A program made the position numbers and the translations under genes. Source: Russula earlei (taxonomy: Eukaryota > Basidiomycota > Agaricomycetes > Russulales > Russulaceae). From it: a stretch of DNA of 64,000 bases. Under the pieces are notes generated by a model. The model saw nothing but the letters and a program-made list of their open reading frames with translations. It was not told where the DNA came from and did no database searches. This document shows, piece after piece, positions 42,464 to 53,117 of this stretch (its first letter is position 1; every line of letters starts with the position of its first letter). The stretch covers positions 1-64,000 of the forward strand of contig JAGFNK010000250.1 in NCBI GenBank assembly GCA_025769875.1, in the 5' to 3' direction.

Positions 42464-43357
42464 CTCATCATTCCTGTATGGACCAGCCAATGCTCAAGTG
42501 TCTACTCCCAACTCCCCCACTCTTGTCAATACTTCCCTGCGTCTTCCTTCTCCTCTTCAACCAACTCCATGCACTGCCCTTCGACTTCTCACAGAGAACT
42601 TTGAACAAGTCAATATATCCTTGCCTCTCAGTGGCATTTATTCCCCAGAAGCTCCACCACCTCCTCTGTCCACTGCCCAGCCTGTCCCAGGTGACTTTGT
42701 CACTACCACAACACCCCCACCACAGCAGAATGACCAACTGCAAGAGGATTGCCCTCCCTTGCCTGAAGGCTCCCTTGATCACCCCCTCTGCACAGCATTC
42801 CAGTTTCACCCCCATCAGTACTTTGTCCTTCCAACCACCAATCGTTCACATGAGCAGTGGTGACCCCTCCATGACTTAAACTGTCAATACTACCTGTCAC
42901 TCATCCCTACTACAGACCAGTTACTTCATTGCACCTTCACTGACACATACACCATAGCATTCCACCCACATGTTGTCCACACTTTTGCTGTGGAACCTTC
43001 CAACTCTGCCCTCACTTGTAAACTCAACCTAGAGCCCTTTGGCATCTGCTCCTCTGTTGGAGTATATGCCCTGGATGCTGACTTCCCCTTGGGCCATGTT
43101 GCTTATGTCTTTAACACCTTGCTATTTAGAAAGCTACTTACACTACCTGCTACTTACTGTTGAGCTTACAAAGGGTCCTTTACCTTATCTTTGGTACATG
43201 ACTTTCTTGACAGATGCCTAGCTTTCTTGTATGGCTACTTACATTTCAAGGAAGGAAACTGTATATCCTTATGCCATTACTTGACTTATACTGTGGACAC
43301 TATACATTTCCACCCTATGCTACTTCGCTTCTGTCTTATGCCTCATATTCCTGCTAG

Positions 43358-43953
43358 TGTTGTAATCTACCCCTCTTTTGGTTTGTCCCTATTTCACTTC
43401 TTATTGTTTCACCCTTGTGTTTCACCTATTGTTCATGGTTACTGTTTCACCCCTTGATGTTGATGGTCCCTATTGTTTCATCCTTGTGTTTCACTTATTG
43501 TTCGAGCTCCTTTTTGCTATTGGTTTAGTATTATCTATTGTTCCATGTATGGTACTGTACAGCCTCACTAGATACAGTATTTAAGCACCTGTGGAAGCTG
43601 GGGAATGCCCCAAGCTTAGCTTTGTCCCATTCCCTGTCGCATCCCTTGCCCTGTACACTCTCTCAATCACAACTTGCTTGTGCTGGCCTACACTCTGCTT
43701 GACCTAAGCACACCTCAGGGAACTCTTGTGTTCCTTTTCCTCCTCTGCCTCTCTCTCATCGTCCTCCTCTTCTGTGAAACCAGAAGATCGACTCTGTCTG
43801 CGGACTGAGTCATTATCTGACTCAGCCTTGAGATGCTAAACCTTTAACCCAGTCTCCTTGAGCCAGCCCCACTGAACCCCTTGAACCAAGTCACAGGGAC
43901 TTGGCCCCCACTGAATCTTGAGCTAACGCTCTTACGGCCGTGACACCATAACA
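43358..43953 (+). mobile_element. solo LTR, family H, copy 2
   Basis: 596 bp, TGTTGTAATCTACC to CACCATAACA, with TSD GCTAG at 43353-43357 and 43954-43958. TATTTAAG near 43579. It interrupts the pre-gag region of Gypsy-B copy 1; copy 2 lacks it. Confidence 0.94.
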
Positions 43954-44108
43954 GCTAGTCCTCTTGAGATACTTGAGAGTTACTGCCTCCAGACCATTGA
44001 TCTTGTGCACGGTTCTTAAAAAGTAAGAACCATCCTTGTAATGCTTCAATAAAGATCAAATAAAGTTTTGTTTTCGTCTTAACTAAAGTGCCTTGAGAAT
44101 ACACCTTA

Positions 44109-44159
44109 GAAGAAGATGAAGAAGAAGAAGAAGAAGAAGAAGAAGAAGAAGAAGAAGAT
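44109..44159 (+). repeat. GAA microsatellite in a Glu-rich codon run
   Basis: About 15 GAA triplets in frame with the acidic start of pre-gag block 2. Copy 2 (54975-55001) has only a few acidic codons, so the array expanded after the copies separated. Confidence 0.9.
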
Positions 44160-44483
44160 GCAATCACTAGACACATCTTAAATATAAATCACTATCAAAC
44201 TTGGACCTCCACTACATTCCCTGTCACCAGCCTGACCAACTTACACAATGTACCAGGAATTGAACCCCCTCACAAGGATTTTCCCCATCTTGTTGTCAAA
44301 GAGTTCCTTGAAGTCTTACCATTTGGACAACCTTTAAGCCACAATGAACACACATTATATCTTGAAACCCTTAGTTGACTCCTGCCACCAGCACAACAAC
44401 AACTATTGTATTGGCACCTTGCTCAGGCAAAAAACATCCAAGGACAACTGGTAGAATACCAATCCCTATGTTCCAGCAAATTA

Positions 44484-44820
44484 TTGCTGTTTTCAGCACA
44501 CTTGGTGGAGCTTGAATTCCACCCAAATCAGCACAGAAAACCCCCTCAAACATGTGGGATGAATATCTCCCTCAAAGCAGCTTCAATTCATATGAAACAT
44601 ATTGTCCCTGAATCGCCTGAATTAGGGCTAGGCAGCCCCATTGTTTTCATGAGATTTGAATGAGAATTGGTGGAGCTGGACTCAAGCCACCTCCACATGT
44701 GTATTAGATGAATTACAACTCAAAATGGTGGTATATATGTATTATTTTTCCCTCATGTTGTACCCATGGGCTGTCTTGAGGCAGCCCCATATTGTTTTTG
44801 ACTCAAGCATTGTGGTGTGC
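44484..44820. repeat. long-TIR element, copy 3, one end only
   Basis: Begins TTGCTGTTTTCAGCAC next to TA at 44482-44483 and matches the left 337 bp of TIR-1. It then breaks off into 33 bp of unrelated sequence before LTR-A copy 7. Gypsy-B copy 2 has the unfilled site (GAATTAAAC) at the matching position. Confidence 0.85.
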
Positions 44821-44853
44821 AGGAACGCAAGAATGTGTTTGTTCATTCAACTG

Positions 44854-45634
44854 TGTCAGGACTCACTGTTGAACTATCCAGTTCAAGAGTGAGGGGTAAG
44901 CTCGAAGATGAGTTGATAGATGTCTAAGATGGCATGGGCAAAGAGCAGAGTCCAAAGCAGTATCAAGTACCAGAGAGGTACAGTTACTGGTAGAGTCAAG
45001 CAGGTACACAGGGAAGTAGCCAGAGTGGTCACAAGGGGATGGTCCTTAAAGGAGTATCCCAGGAATGGAGAGTGCCATAAACAAATGGACAGTCTGAAGA
45101 CTGTCTGCTACTTTATTGAGGGCTTATATACTACAAGAGGACTGCTAAATAGGGAACAAGTCATAACCTTGTTATCAAGCACAATAGATGGATGAGTAAG
45201 AAGTCAGAGTGCACTTACTGAGCATGCTCAGTCATGCTCAGTAAGCTGCTGAGTAAGAGGGCTCCGAATGATGAGTAAGAGTCTCCCCTGTCCATGTGTT
45301 CACTGCTCTAGTACACATGCAAAGCACTTGATTCATTTGCTGTTAGTTAGTTTAGGGCTGGTCATTCAGGGACTTGTAGTTTGGTTCAAGGAATAGAGTT
45401 GTCTATAAGGCCCCTTATATAGTTCTATTAGGGTCCTTAGAGTCGACCCTAATACTTCTATTAAGGTCCTTAGTATTGCTTTATAGTTTGTTCTATAGTT
45501 ATTAGAGTTAGTCCAATAACATGTTGTAGGGTCTTTAGTAGCGTGTTAGTGCCTACTGTAGGGCACTTAGAGTCGTCCTAAAGGGTCCTTAGGGGGGCTA
45601 TAATACTGTCCTTTATTGCTAAAAGGGTTACCAT
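44854..45634 (-). mobile_element. LTR, family A, copy 7, truncated
   Basis: Begins TGTCAGGACTCAC and follows the family through CCTTAGGG...AAAAGGGTTACCAT, then stops at the TA where TIR-2 begins. The remaining ~200 bp of the LTR is not found on the far side of TIR-2. Confidence 0.85.
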
Positions 45635-46974
45635 TATTGCCGTTTTCAGCGCACTTGGCGGAGCTTGAATTCCACCCAAATCGGCGCAGAAACCCCCTCA
45701 AACATGTGGGATGAATATCTCCCTCAAAACAGCTTCAATTCATATGAAATTTATTGTCCCTCAGTCGCCTGAATGAGGGCTAGGCAGCCCCATTGTTTTC
45801 ATGAGATTTGAGTGAGAATTGGTGGAGCTGGACTCAAGCCACCTCCACATGTGTATTAGATGAATTACAACTCAAAATCATGGTCTATATCTATTATTTT
45901 TCCCTCATGTTGTACCCATGGGCTGTCTTGAGGCAGCCCCATAGTGTTTTTGACTCAAGTGGTGTGGTGTGCAACGTTGTTTCCAGTGCAATTGGAGTTG
46001 TGGCCAGCCACTCATCACCCCTCTCGCCTCTCGATTCTGACCATCCTTCTTGTTTTTCACAGACAGAGAGGAGTGGGTTGCAAAGAGGGGTCCTTTCTGA
46101 ACTCTTTCTACTACAGAGTAGCTAGGGTGTTTTTATACACAGGAGAGAGGTACTAGAGATGCAAGGCATGAAAGTGAATCAAGACTGGTTGAGACAGTTG
46201 AGGCGGTCGTGAAAGGCTTGAGATGCGAACACATCTAGTGTGCTGAGGTGTGCATGCGTGCGTGGTCAGTGGCAAGGGCTGGGCAATGCGATCGAGGTCT
46301 TGATGTCGCATGCGAGATGGCTTGTGGTGTGTGGTCAGTGGACTGCCTGGAACGAGAGGGAGGTGGCAAGGGATGAAAGGGAGCTGAGGTGTCAGTCTCA
46401 TGTTGTGTTGTGTCGCATTTTCGCATGTGATTTTGAGGCCAGCCATAATCTTCCTTACACCTCCCGGGGGCTTGAAACTTTGACCATCCTCGGTCAAGCA
46501 TCTGAATGTGAGTGTTTTGAGCCTTTCATGTCTGAATTGAGGCAGTGGTCGTGGCTGCTTGTGCTGCAGAAGACACAAAGGTGGCCATCGGCAATGGCAA
46601 TGATGGAAGAGGTGAGGGCGATGGGAAATGGAGGCGATGGAGACAAGGGTGGCAGTGATGAGATGGCGGCTGCATGGTGGTGGTGTTGTCTTGTGGCGGT
46701 GGTGGCATGGTCGTCTCCATTGCAGGTGGTGGCAGCAGGCGTGGACGAGGAGTGAAGGCGTAGGTGGTGAGCGTGAGTTCGTAGATAGAGACGTAGGTGG
46801 TGAGGACTTGAGAAAGAGGATGCATGGGGCAGCTTGTGCAGGGGTGGGATCTGTCGTCTTGCGGTGGCGGTGGCGGGGTCATCTCCACTGCAGGTGTCAG
46901 CAGCAGATGTGGGCAAGAGCACATGAATGGATGGGGAGGCGATGTGGGAGGCGGCATGTGGTGTGCTGTTGGTG

Positions 46975-49447
46975 TCAGTGACTGCTTCTCCTGCAGTGGT
47001 GGCATGGTGGTGGCTTCTGCTCCTGTTGTGGCGTGTTGTGGCTAAGTTCATGGCTGTGGCCTTCTTGGTCTTCTGGGGTGGTGCTGGTGGCGAGGGGTTG
47101 CGACGGTGTGGCAGTGCTGGTGTCATGCAAAACTACTAAAGTGGCAGCTGAGACTGAGAAGACTGAGGCTGAGACTGAGAAGGTGGCAGCAGACTGAGCT
47201 GGTGCGACGGTGGAGGCGGATGGGGCAGAGGCAATGACTGAGGGCGATGCAGGGGCGACGGCAGCTGTGGCTTACAAGGGCATGGTGGCAGTGGCTTGTG
47301 AGATGGTGGTGGAGATGGCAGCATGTGGCACTAAGACATCAGTGGCTGAGGCTACGGTGGCGGCTGATGAGACTAAGGCAGCTGCCAAGGCTAAGAGTGC
47401 GGTGGCAGCAGTTGACTGATCTGAAGCTGGGGCAACAGAGACGGCTGGCAAAACTAGGGGCGCAGTGGTGGTGGCTGAGACTGAGAAGGCTGAGGCTGAG
47501 GGCAGGGTGGAGACAGCGGCAGCTGGCGATGCTGGTGCTATGACGGACTGGGCTGAACTGACGAGTATGGGCGAGGCTAAGATGGAGACTGATGCGAAGT
47601 TGGCGGCTGGCACGACTGAGGCTACTGTGGCGACGGACGAGGCGATGGACAAGACTGAGGGTGACGAGACGACTGAGGGTGTGGGAGTGGATGAGATGAA
47701 GGTGGGGGTGGCAGACGAGGCTGTGAGGGCTGAAGTGGTGGGCGGCACTAAAACATCGGTGGGCGAGGTTGAGATGGTGGTTGTGCATGGAGCTGAGACA
47801 GTGGCCATAGCAGGTGACACTGAGGGTGTGGGAGCTGGTTGGGCAAAGATGGGGACAGTGGCAATAGGCAATGTCATGGCTGAGGCTACGGCGGCGGGGA
47901 CAGACGAGGTGGTGATGATGGCTAATGCAGGCGATGCTGGGACAGCGAGGGCAGGTGGAGCTGAGGTGATGATGGCTGGTGAGTCGAGGATGGTGGCAGT
48001 GAACGAGGTGATGGGAATGGCGGACGAGGTGGGAACCACAGGGACGATGGGCAATGCAGGTGAGGTGGAGGCGATGGTGCACGATGTAGGGATGGAGGCT
48101 GGAGCGGGCATGGGTGCAGGGTATGTGTAGTCATCTTTGTCTTCGTCTGCAGAGCAGAGTTGGTGTTCCCACTGAATGTCACAGGGATGCTGAGAGAATA
48201 TCTTGACTAGTGTGTCAAATACTTCTCAGAAATCGACAAAGTGCCTCTGCTGTTCATTTGGGCGCCAGGGGCTGAGACGTTGGGAGACCATCTGGTGGTC
48301 ATCCGGGTAGAGTCCAAGCCAGAATGACTCGTCGTGTCACAGTAACTAGCCGTGTCAGGTCACAAGCAGAAAACAAGTCGGTGATAGAGAGGTGTTCAAG
48401 AAACAGGCTGGTTCCCATGTATAATGAGTAAGGATCCCTGCAGCGGTCGAAGTGTTTTATGCTAAACAGGTTATGGCCAATAGACCCTTCCTAGTACGAC
48501 TTGGTCCATTGAGAAGCTAGGGTAAGTTTGTAATGGGATAGACTAGGGCTGGTTCCACTAGCTATATGCGTTCAAGTCCATCGGGGACCTTGAACAACGC
48601 AAAGAGAGTAGAGGAAGGTAGGTCTTAAAGGAGGAGAGCTCTTCTCAGGGGAGTGAAGGGAGACTCTTAGGAAAGGAAGGGAAAGGCGAAGAGTAGATGG
48701 TAGATGGTGTGTTGAGAGTTGATGAAATGGAGAGGTAGTTGTGGTTTAAGTTTGTAAGAGTGAAGTGGGTTGCAGGAGAATATGTTGGACAAGAGTAGGT
48801 TGGATTCTACAAGAGACCAAGCTTAGGGCTTTGGTCACAAAGTACTGAGCTTATATATACAGGAGAAGCGCAGCAATAGCTGCGCTTTGACTGTGCTACT
48901 AGTATAGTAGGAGTCATAATAAGTAGGAGTCATAGGAATGAGGCCACGAATGAGTCAGAACCAAGTAACTGTGCTGCACAGTAGGTGCACAGCATTGCAC
49001 AGTCGAAGCTAAGAAGTGAATATAAATGGAAAGAGAACCAAACAAAAGGGAAAGTAACAGCAATCCAGTGTTACCTGGACGTGTATGGATCACATGATAA
49101 CACAGAAGGGATCACAAGACGTAAGAGATCACAAGATCAGTAAGTAAAGGGACGTACACAAGCAAGCAGTCCAAAGCAAGAGGTAAGAAGTAGATGTAAA
49201 AGGAAAATGGTGTAACACGTTGCAATCTTCATAGCACAGGTGGCACGCATGGACGAGGGGACCACAGATTGCCCTGAAACTCTGGTAGTATTCATCTACA
49301 TCTTCCTGGTCACACATGCGGAGTCTTGACAAGGAGGCAATAAGGTCCTCCAGATCCCACTTGAGCTTGAGGTATTCTAACTGAGTCAGCATGCTGAAGG
49401 AGTGCGGCACATGGTGAAGACAGATGGCAGGTCAACGCAGGCAGTGT
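46975..49447 (-). pseudogene. gag-like plus Ala/Pro/Ser/Thr-rich protein of TIR-2
   Basis: The - strand frame begins left of 49447 (HSFSMLTQLEYLKLKWDLED), continues through DEYYQSFRAICGPLV, is cut by LTR-C (49217-48335), resumes DESFWLGLYPDD, QQRHFVDF, TGA, EVFDTLVKIFS, QWEHQLCSADEDKDDY, and runs straight into MPAPASIPTSC and about 280 low-complexity residues rich in Ala, Pro, Ser, Thr and Val. A TAA then interrupts, but the frame stays open to a TGA at 46975-46977. Without LTR-C it is about 530 codons with two internal stops (TIR-1 has CAA at the first). The N-terminal ~110 residues look like the gag-like domain common in mushroom LTR elements; the tail has no recognised function. The gene lies wholly between the TIRs, suggesting capture or a co-opted capsid-like gene. 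Confidence 0.55.
48335..49217 (-). mobile_element. solo LTR, family C, copy 3
   Basis: 883 bp, TGTCACAGTAACTAGCC to GGTGTAACA on +, with TSD CGTCG at 48330-48334 and CGTTG at 49218-49222, differing by one C/T at a CpG. TIR-1 shows the unfilled site at about 8167-8176. Confidence 0.94.
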
Positions 49448-49967
49448 GACTGGTGCAGCTGTGACTGTGGGTGTGGAGGGCCAAATGCGAGTTGGAAGGG
49501 AGCGGTGCGACTGATGCGTCTGAGACAGCAGGTGTGGTGGGAATGAGGGCAAAGGATGGTCAGAATGGAGAGGTGAGAGGGGTGATGAGTGGCTGGTTGT
49601 CACTCCGATCACACTGAAAACAATGTTGCACACCACAACACTTGAGTCAAAAACACTAAGGGGCTGCCTCAAGACAGCTCATGGGTACAACATGAGGGAA
49701 AAACAATAGATATAGACCATGATTTTGAGTTGTAATTCATCTAATACACATGTGGAGGTGGCTTGAGTCCAGCTCCACCAATTCTCACTCAAATCTCATG
49801 AAAACAATGGGGCTGCCTAGCCCTCATTCAGGCAATTCAGGGCCAATAAATTTCATATGAATTGAAGCTGTTTTGAGGGAGATATTCATCCTGCATGTTT
49901 GAGGGGGTTTCTGCGCCGATTTGGGTGGAATTCAAGCTCCGCCAAGTGCACTGAAAACGGCAATAAA

Positions 49968-51669
49968 CAAGGGTCGTGCAATTCGTGAGTATTGGTGGAT
50001 AAATCATCAATAAAAGTTGCAAAATCCTAGAAATGCTTGTACTTCCATAACATTGGTCGGAGTAGGCCATCTTCTAATGCCTATTAACTTGTCCTGGTCC
50101 ATGGATATTCGTCCTTGAGATATATTGATGCCTAGGTAACTAATAGAGGTTTGTCGAAAAGCGCATTTCTCTGGTTTCAAGTATAAGTCGTGGTCTTGGA
50201 GTGTCTTTAGGACCTTGTGTGTCCAGTCATCTAGTTTGTTCAAGGTTTGTGCCATGATTAGTATATCATCTAGATAGACAACCACTCGTTCAGTGGCAAT
50301 GTATTCCGCTAGGATGGTGTTCATAAAGCGTTGGAAAGTAGCTGGGGCATTGCAGAGACCAAATGTCATTATCAATGGTTCAAAAAGTCCTAATGGTGTC
50401 TTGAATGCTGCAAGGTGTTCATCACCCTCTCTCAGGCGGATATTGTTGTATCCCCATCGTACGTCGAACTTGGTAAAGTATTGGGCTCCTTGGAGTTTGT
50501 CGATTAGTTCAGGAATCAAAGGTAGTGGATACGCGTCTTTGACAGTTGCTGTATTCAGGGCTCTGTAGTCTTGTACTGGTCGTAGATTTCCTCCTTTCTT
50601 TTCTACAAAGAAGAATGGACTGGCAATAGCTGCTTTTGATGGTCGGATAGTGCCTCTTTCCAAGTGTTCATCTATGTATTCCTTTAGGGCCTATAGTTCT
50701 TTAGGAGTAAGTCGGTAGATACCAGAATTGCGTCGGGCGATCCCTGGTTTCAGATTGATTGCATGGTCCCATGGTTGGTGAGCAAGAAGGCGTTGAGAGG
50801 CTTGTTCATCGAAAACCTTTCGCCATTTCAAGAACTGGGTAGGGATAAGTTCGTCTAATGTCTTGGGGGGTGTTTCTGCATGGGCTAACTTGGTGGCTGT
50901 GGTTGACTTGGCCCTTACACGGATTGTTGTTGGTCTAAATGCATTGTGGATTTGTTTGTCAACACATGGGTTCAATAGTCCTTCAGTATCTGGGAAGATT
51001 AGTGCAGCAATGTTTGTAAATTCAGGTTCTTCTTCTTCAGGGAAAGTAAGCACTTGTATTTGGTAATTCCGCATTCCAGATGCAGATGCAATGGTTATGC
51101 TTGGGTGTGTGGTAAGGCAGGTTTGGGGGCAGTTCCTCAGTGTGATTGTATCATTTGCCCAATCAATATCTGGGTTGTGGTGTCATAGCCAATCTGTTCC
51201 TAAGATGGATGTCATGATCTCCAATGTTAGTGACAAGGAATTCTGCTTGTTCATCATGAGTAGTGCCTGTGTGCGCTTGGATGCGAAGTCTTTGGATGGT
51301 GCTAAAGCATATTAGTCCATTGGCATTTTGTGTTCCATCTACATTCTGTGCTGGCAATGGTTTGGTCATAGTTCGGAGGTGCAGGTGGTGTCTTTGTGCG
51401 AATCGTTCATGGATTATCATTCCTTCTGCTCCACTGTCAAGCAGGGCTTTTGCACTGATTTCTTTGCCACTTGTCTTCCCCACCAGAGTAACTTTTAAGA
51501 CAATGGATGGGGAGCGAATATTCTTGGTAAAAACTTTGGGGTAATTGATTTCTCTTTGTATCATACTGATTTGGACCATGTCCCTTCTCGGTGCAGAAGG
51601 GGGTCCAATTAAAAATCTATAGGAGCAGATGTTGGGCAGAGGATTGAGTCCACAAGTGTTTCTCTCCAA
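49968..51669 (-). pseudogene. Gypsy-B pol: protease and reverse transcriptase, truncated
   Basis: Protease block near 51669-51170: KVFTKNIRSPSIVLKVTL, active site ALLDSGAEGMIIHE, then AQNVDGT and EFLVTNIGDHDI. Linker 51074-50691. RT block 50663-50007: SPFFFVEKKGGNLRPVQDYR, DAYPLPLIPELIDKLQGAQY, FDVRWGYNNIRL, FGLCNAPATFQRFMN, catalytic VVVYLDDILIMA, YLKPEKCAFRQTSISYLG, MEVQAFLGFCNFY. The YLDD box is intact, but stops (TAG after LTPKEL, one near 51163) and a break after GFCNFY inactivate it. The frame ends at the TIR-2 junction within the ARPLF motif. The codon for that Arg is still CGA here, while the copy at 60740-64000 has TGA. Confidence 0.9.
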
Positions 51670-53117
51670 GTTGTCAATGATGCAACAGGAACGGGTTCTT
51701 CTTGTGTAGCTTCAATGTTTTCATCCTGGATGGTTGTAGCTCTGACTGTTTGGGGGCGAGATCCTTGTCGTTGGCATCCTTGGGCTGCTTTCTTTGCTCT
51801 ACATTGATTTGCCATATGGTTCTTCTTTCCACAATAATAACAGAGGTTGTTCTTGCATTGAAACTCTTTCTCTGCATCTGTGAGAGGTTTTCTTTCACTT
51901 CTGGATTCCCAGGGTCGTTCGTTAGGTTCTCCTTGGTACAAGTTAATTTCCAATGGATTGTCTGATCCTTGAGTGTTTAATCCTCGGGCACACACAGAGC
52001 ATCCTCGTTGAAAAGCAGTGGAGCTGTATAGGTGGAAAAGGTTGTCAAATTCTCTTGCTGCTTTGACAAGGGCTGCAAGTGTAGTTGGTGTCGGCATGAT
52101 CCCTAGTATTTTCTGATGTAGGGCCGGGTTAATGTTCTTCCTGAATGCGTACATCTTTGTTCTTTCATTGGTGGTAGCTCGTGATGCATGGTGTGACCAT
52201 TTCTGATACCATTCATTAAATTGTAGTTTCCCTTGATAATAGGTGTGCATGGTGTTAGCGGAGACTAATTCTGCTTCTGCAGGGATAAAGTGATCAGCAA
52301 AGGCTTTCTTGAAATCGTCCCATGATCCATAGTCTGCTATTGTACGAGCCATAGCCTTAGTGGTTTGTTCTCTAGCCCACGCTCCGGCAGGTGTTCCTAC
52401 TTTAAAGTGGGTTAGTGCAGCGGCGACTTTCTTGCTTTCATCTGTAAAGGAGTCGCCATTGATGTATTAATAATTGGCCAAAGCTGCCCAAAAGGCTTCT
52501 GCATTATCAGCCTTTCCATCAAAGGGTTCTGGTGCAGTTCCCACAAGGCGTGGATTGCTTGACATGGTGGGGTTCTGAGTTGTTGCAGCTGTAACAACAG
52601 GTGGGGCTGAACCTTGTAATTGGATTCTGGTTGGAGTGAGCGTTTGAGGGACTGCTTGTGGTACATTGCTAATTTTATGAGGAGTAGGTTGTTGGGTATT
52701 ACGCCGGGTGGAAGGTCCTGGAGTAGTGCTTCGAGTGCTCTGAGCAGTTCCTAAGATAGCAGTAACGTCTTGAGTTGTTCTGGCTGTAAAATCGACCTCT
52801 TGATTGTTATAGTAAACCCAATGTTTTCTAGAATGGCTCCACTTGACTGGTTTGTCTAGGAAGAGGCCTGTGTAGTTATAGGGATTGAAGTCTTGAACAT
52901 TCTCTGCTCCTGGGGCTGCTGCTTTAAGTTGTTCAGTGGTAACTTCGTCATTTTCGTCTTTGTAGAACCAAGTGTCAGAAAGATTCCTGTGGTTGATAAT
53001 AGGTGTACCCGCAAATCTTCCTTGGTAACAGTGATCTTGGGTGTCGTAGCTGAGGTTTTCAAATAGGAGTGGGATTAGATTTTCTTCTTCGTCAGTGATG
53101 TCTCTCCTAGTGCTCAT
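51609..53117 (-). pseudogene. Gypsy-B gag with zinc knuckle
   Basis: Starts MSTRRDITDEEENLIPLLFE at 53117. The N-terminal ~150 residues are polar and Thr/Pro-rich. The retrotransposon gag domain spans the end of the first frame and the second (PEPFDGKADNAEAFWAALAN, then after an in-frame TAA at about 52467, FKVGTPAGAWA, WDDFKKAFADHF, LQFNEWYQKW, LVKAAREFDNLF). The CCHC knuckle is CYYCGKKNHMANQC near 51845. It ends at the stop near 51609, overlapping the start of the protease frame by 61 bp in another frame. One stop codon is the main lesion. It would form the particle and bind RNA if intact. Confidence 0.88.

Larger units (their letters stand above)
42452..44481 (+). pseudogene. Gypsy-B pre-gag region, copy 1
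   Basis: Three coding blocks match copy 2 residue by residue. Block 1, 42500-42860: STPNSPTLVNTSLRLPSPLQ to HPHQYFVLPTTNRSHEQW, then TGA. The same frame continues after that stop: PLHDLN, FTDTYTIAF, HTFAVEPSNSAL, then VYALDADFPLGHVAYVFN, AYKGSF, VHDFLDRCLAF, YGYLHF, YTVDTI (to 43350). After LTR-H (43358-43953) and a gap with AATAAAG motifs, block 2 starts near 44094: an acidic run expanded by a GAA microsatellite, then SINHYQTWTSTTFPVTSL-like sequence, PPHKDFPHLVVKEFLEVLPFG and QQQLLYWHLAQAKNIQGQ. It ends at TIR-3. Function unknown; I know of no matching domain. Conservation of frame between two diverged copies argues it was translated. Confidence 0.6.
40131..44483 (+). mobile_element. Gypsy-B copy 1, 5' part only
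   Basis: 5' LTR (family B) at 40131-42451, primer-binding site at 42454-42463, then the pre-gag coding region to 44483, where the long-TIR element TIR-3 abuts. Gag and pol are absent. The LTR contains LTR-A copy 6, and the internal region contains LTR-H copy 2. Its identity rests on side-by-side similarity to Gypsy-B copy 2. Confidence 0.85.
45637..49963. mobile_element. long-TIR element, copy 2 (TIR-2)
   Basis: Ends TTGCCGTTTTCAGCGCAC and its complement, next to TA at 45635-45636 and 49964-49965. TIRs are similar over about 415 bp. Contains LTR-C copy 3; without it about 3.44 kb, some 0.9 kb longer than TIR-1 because of two extra internal segments (about 46140-46740 and 47130-47480). The left flank is LTR-A and the right flank is Gypsy-B pol, so the two ends do not come from one simple insertion. 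Confidence 0.85.
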
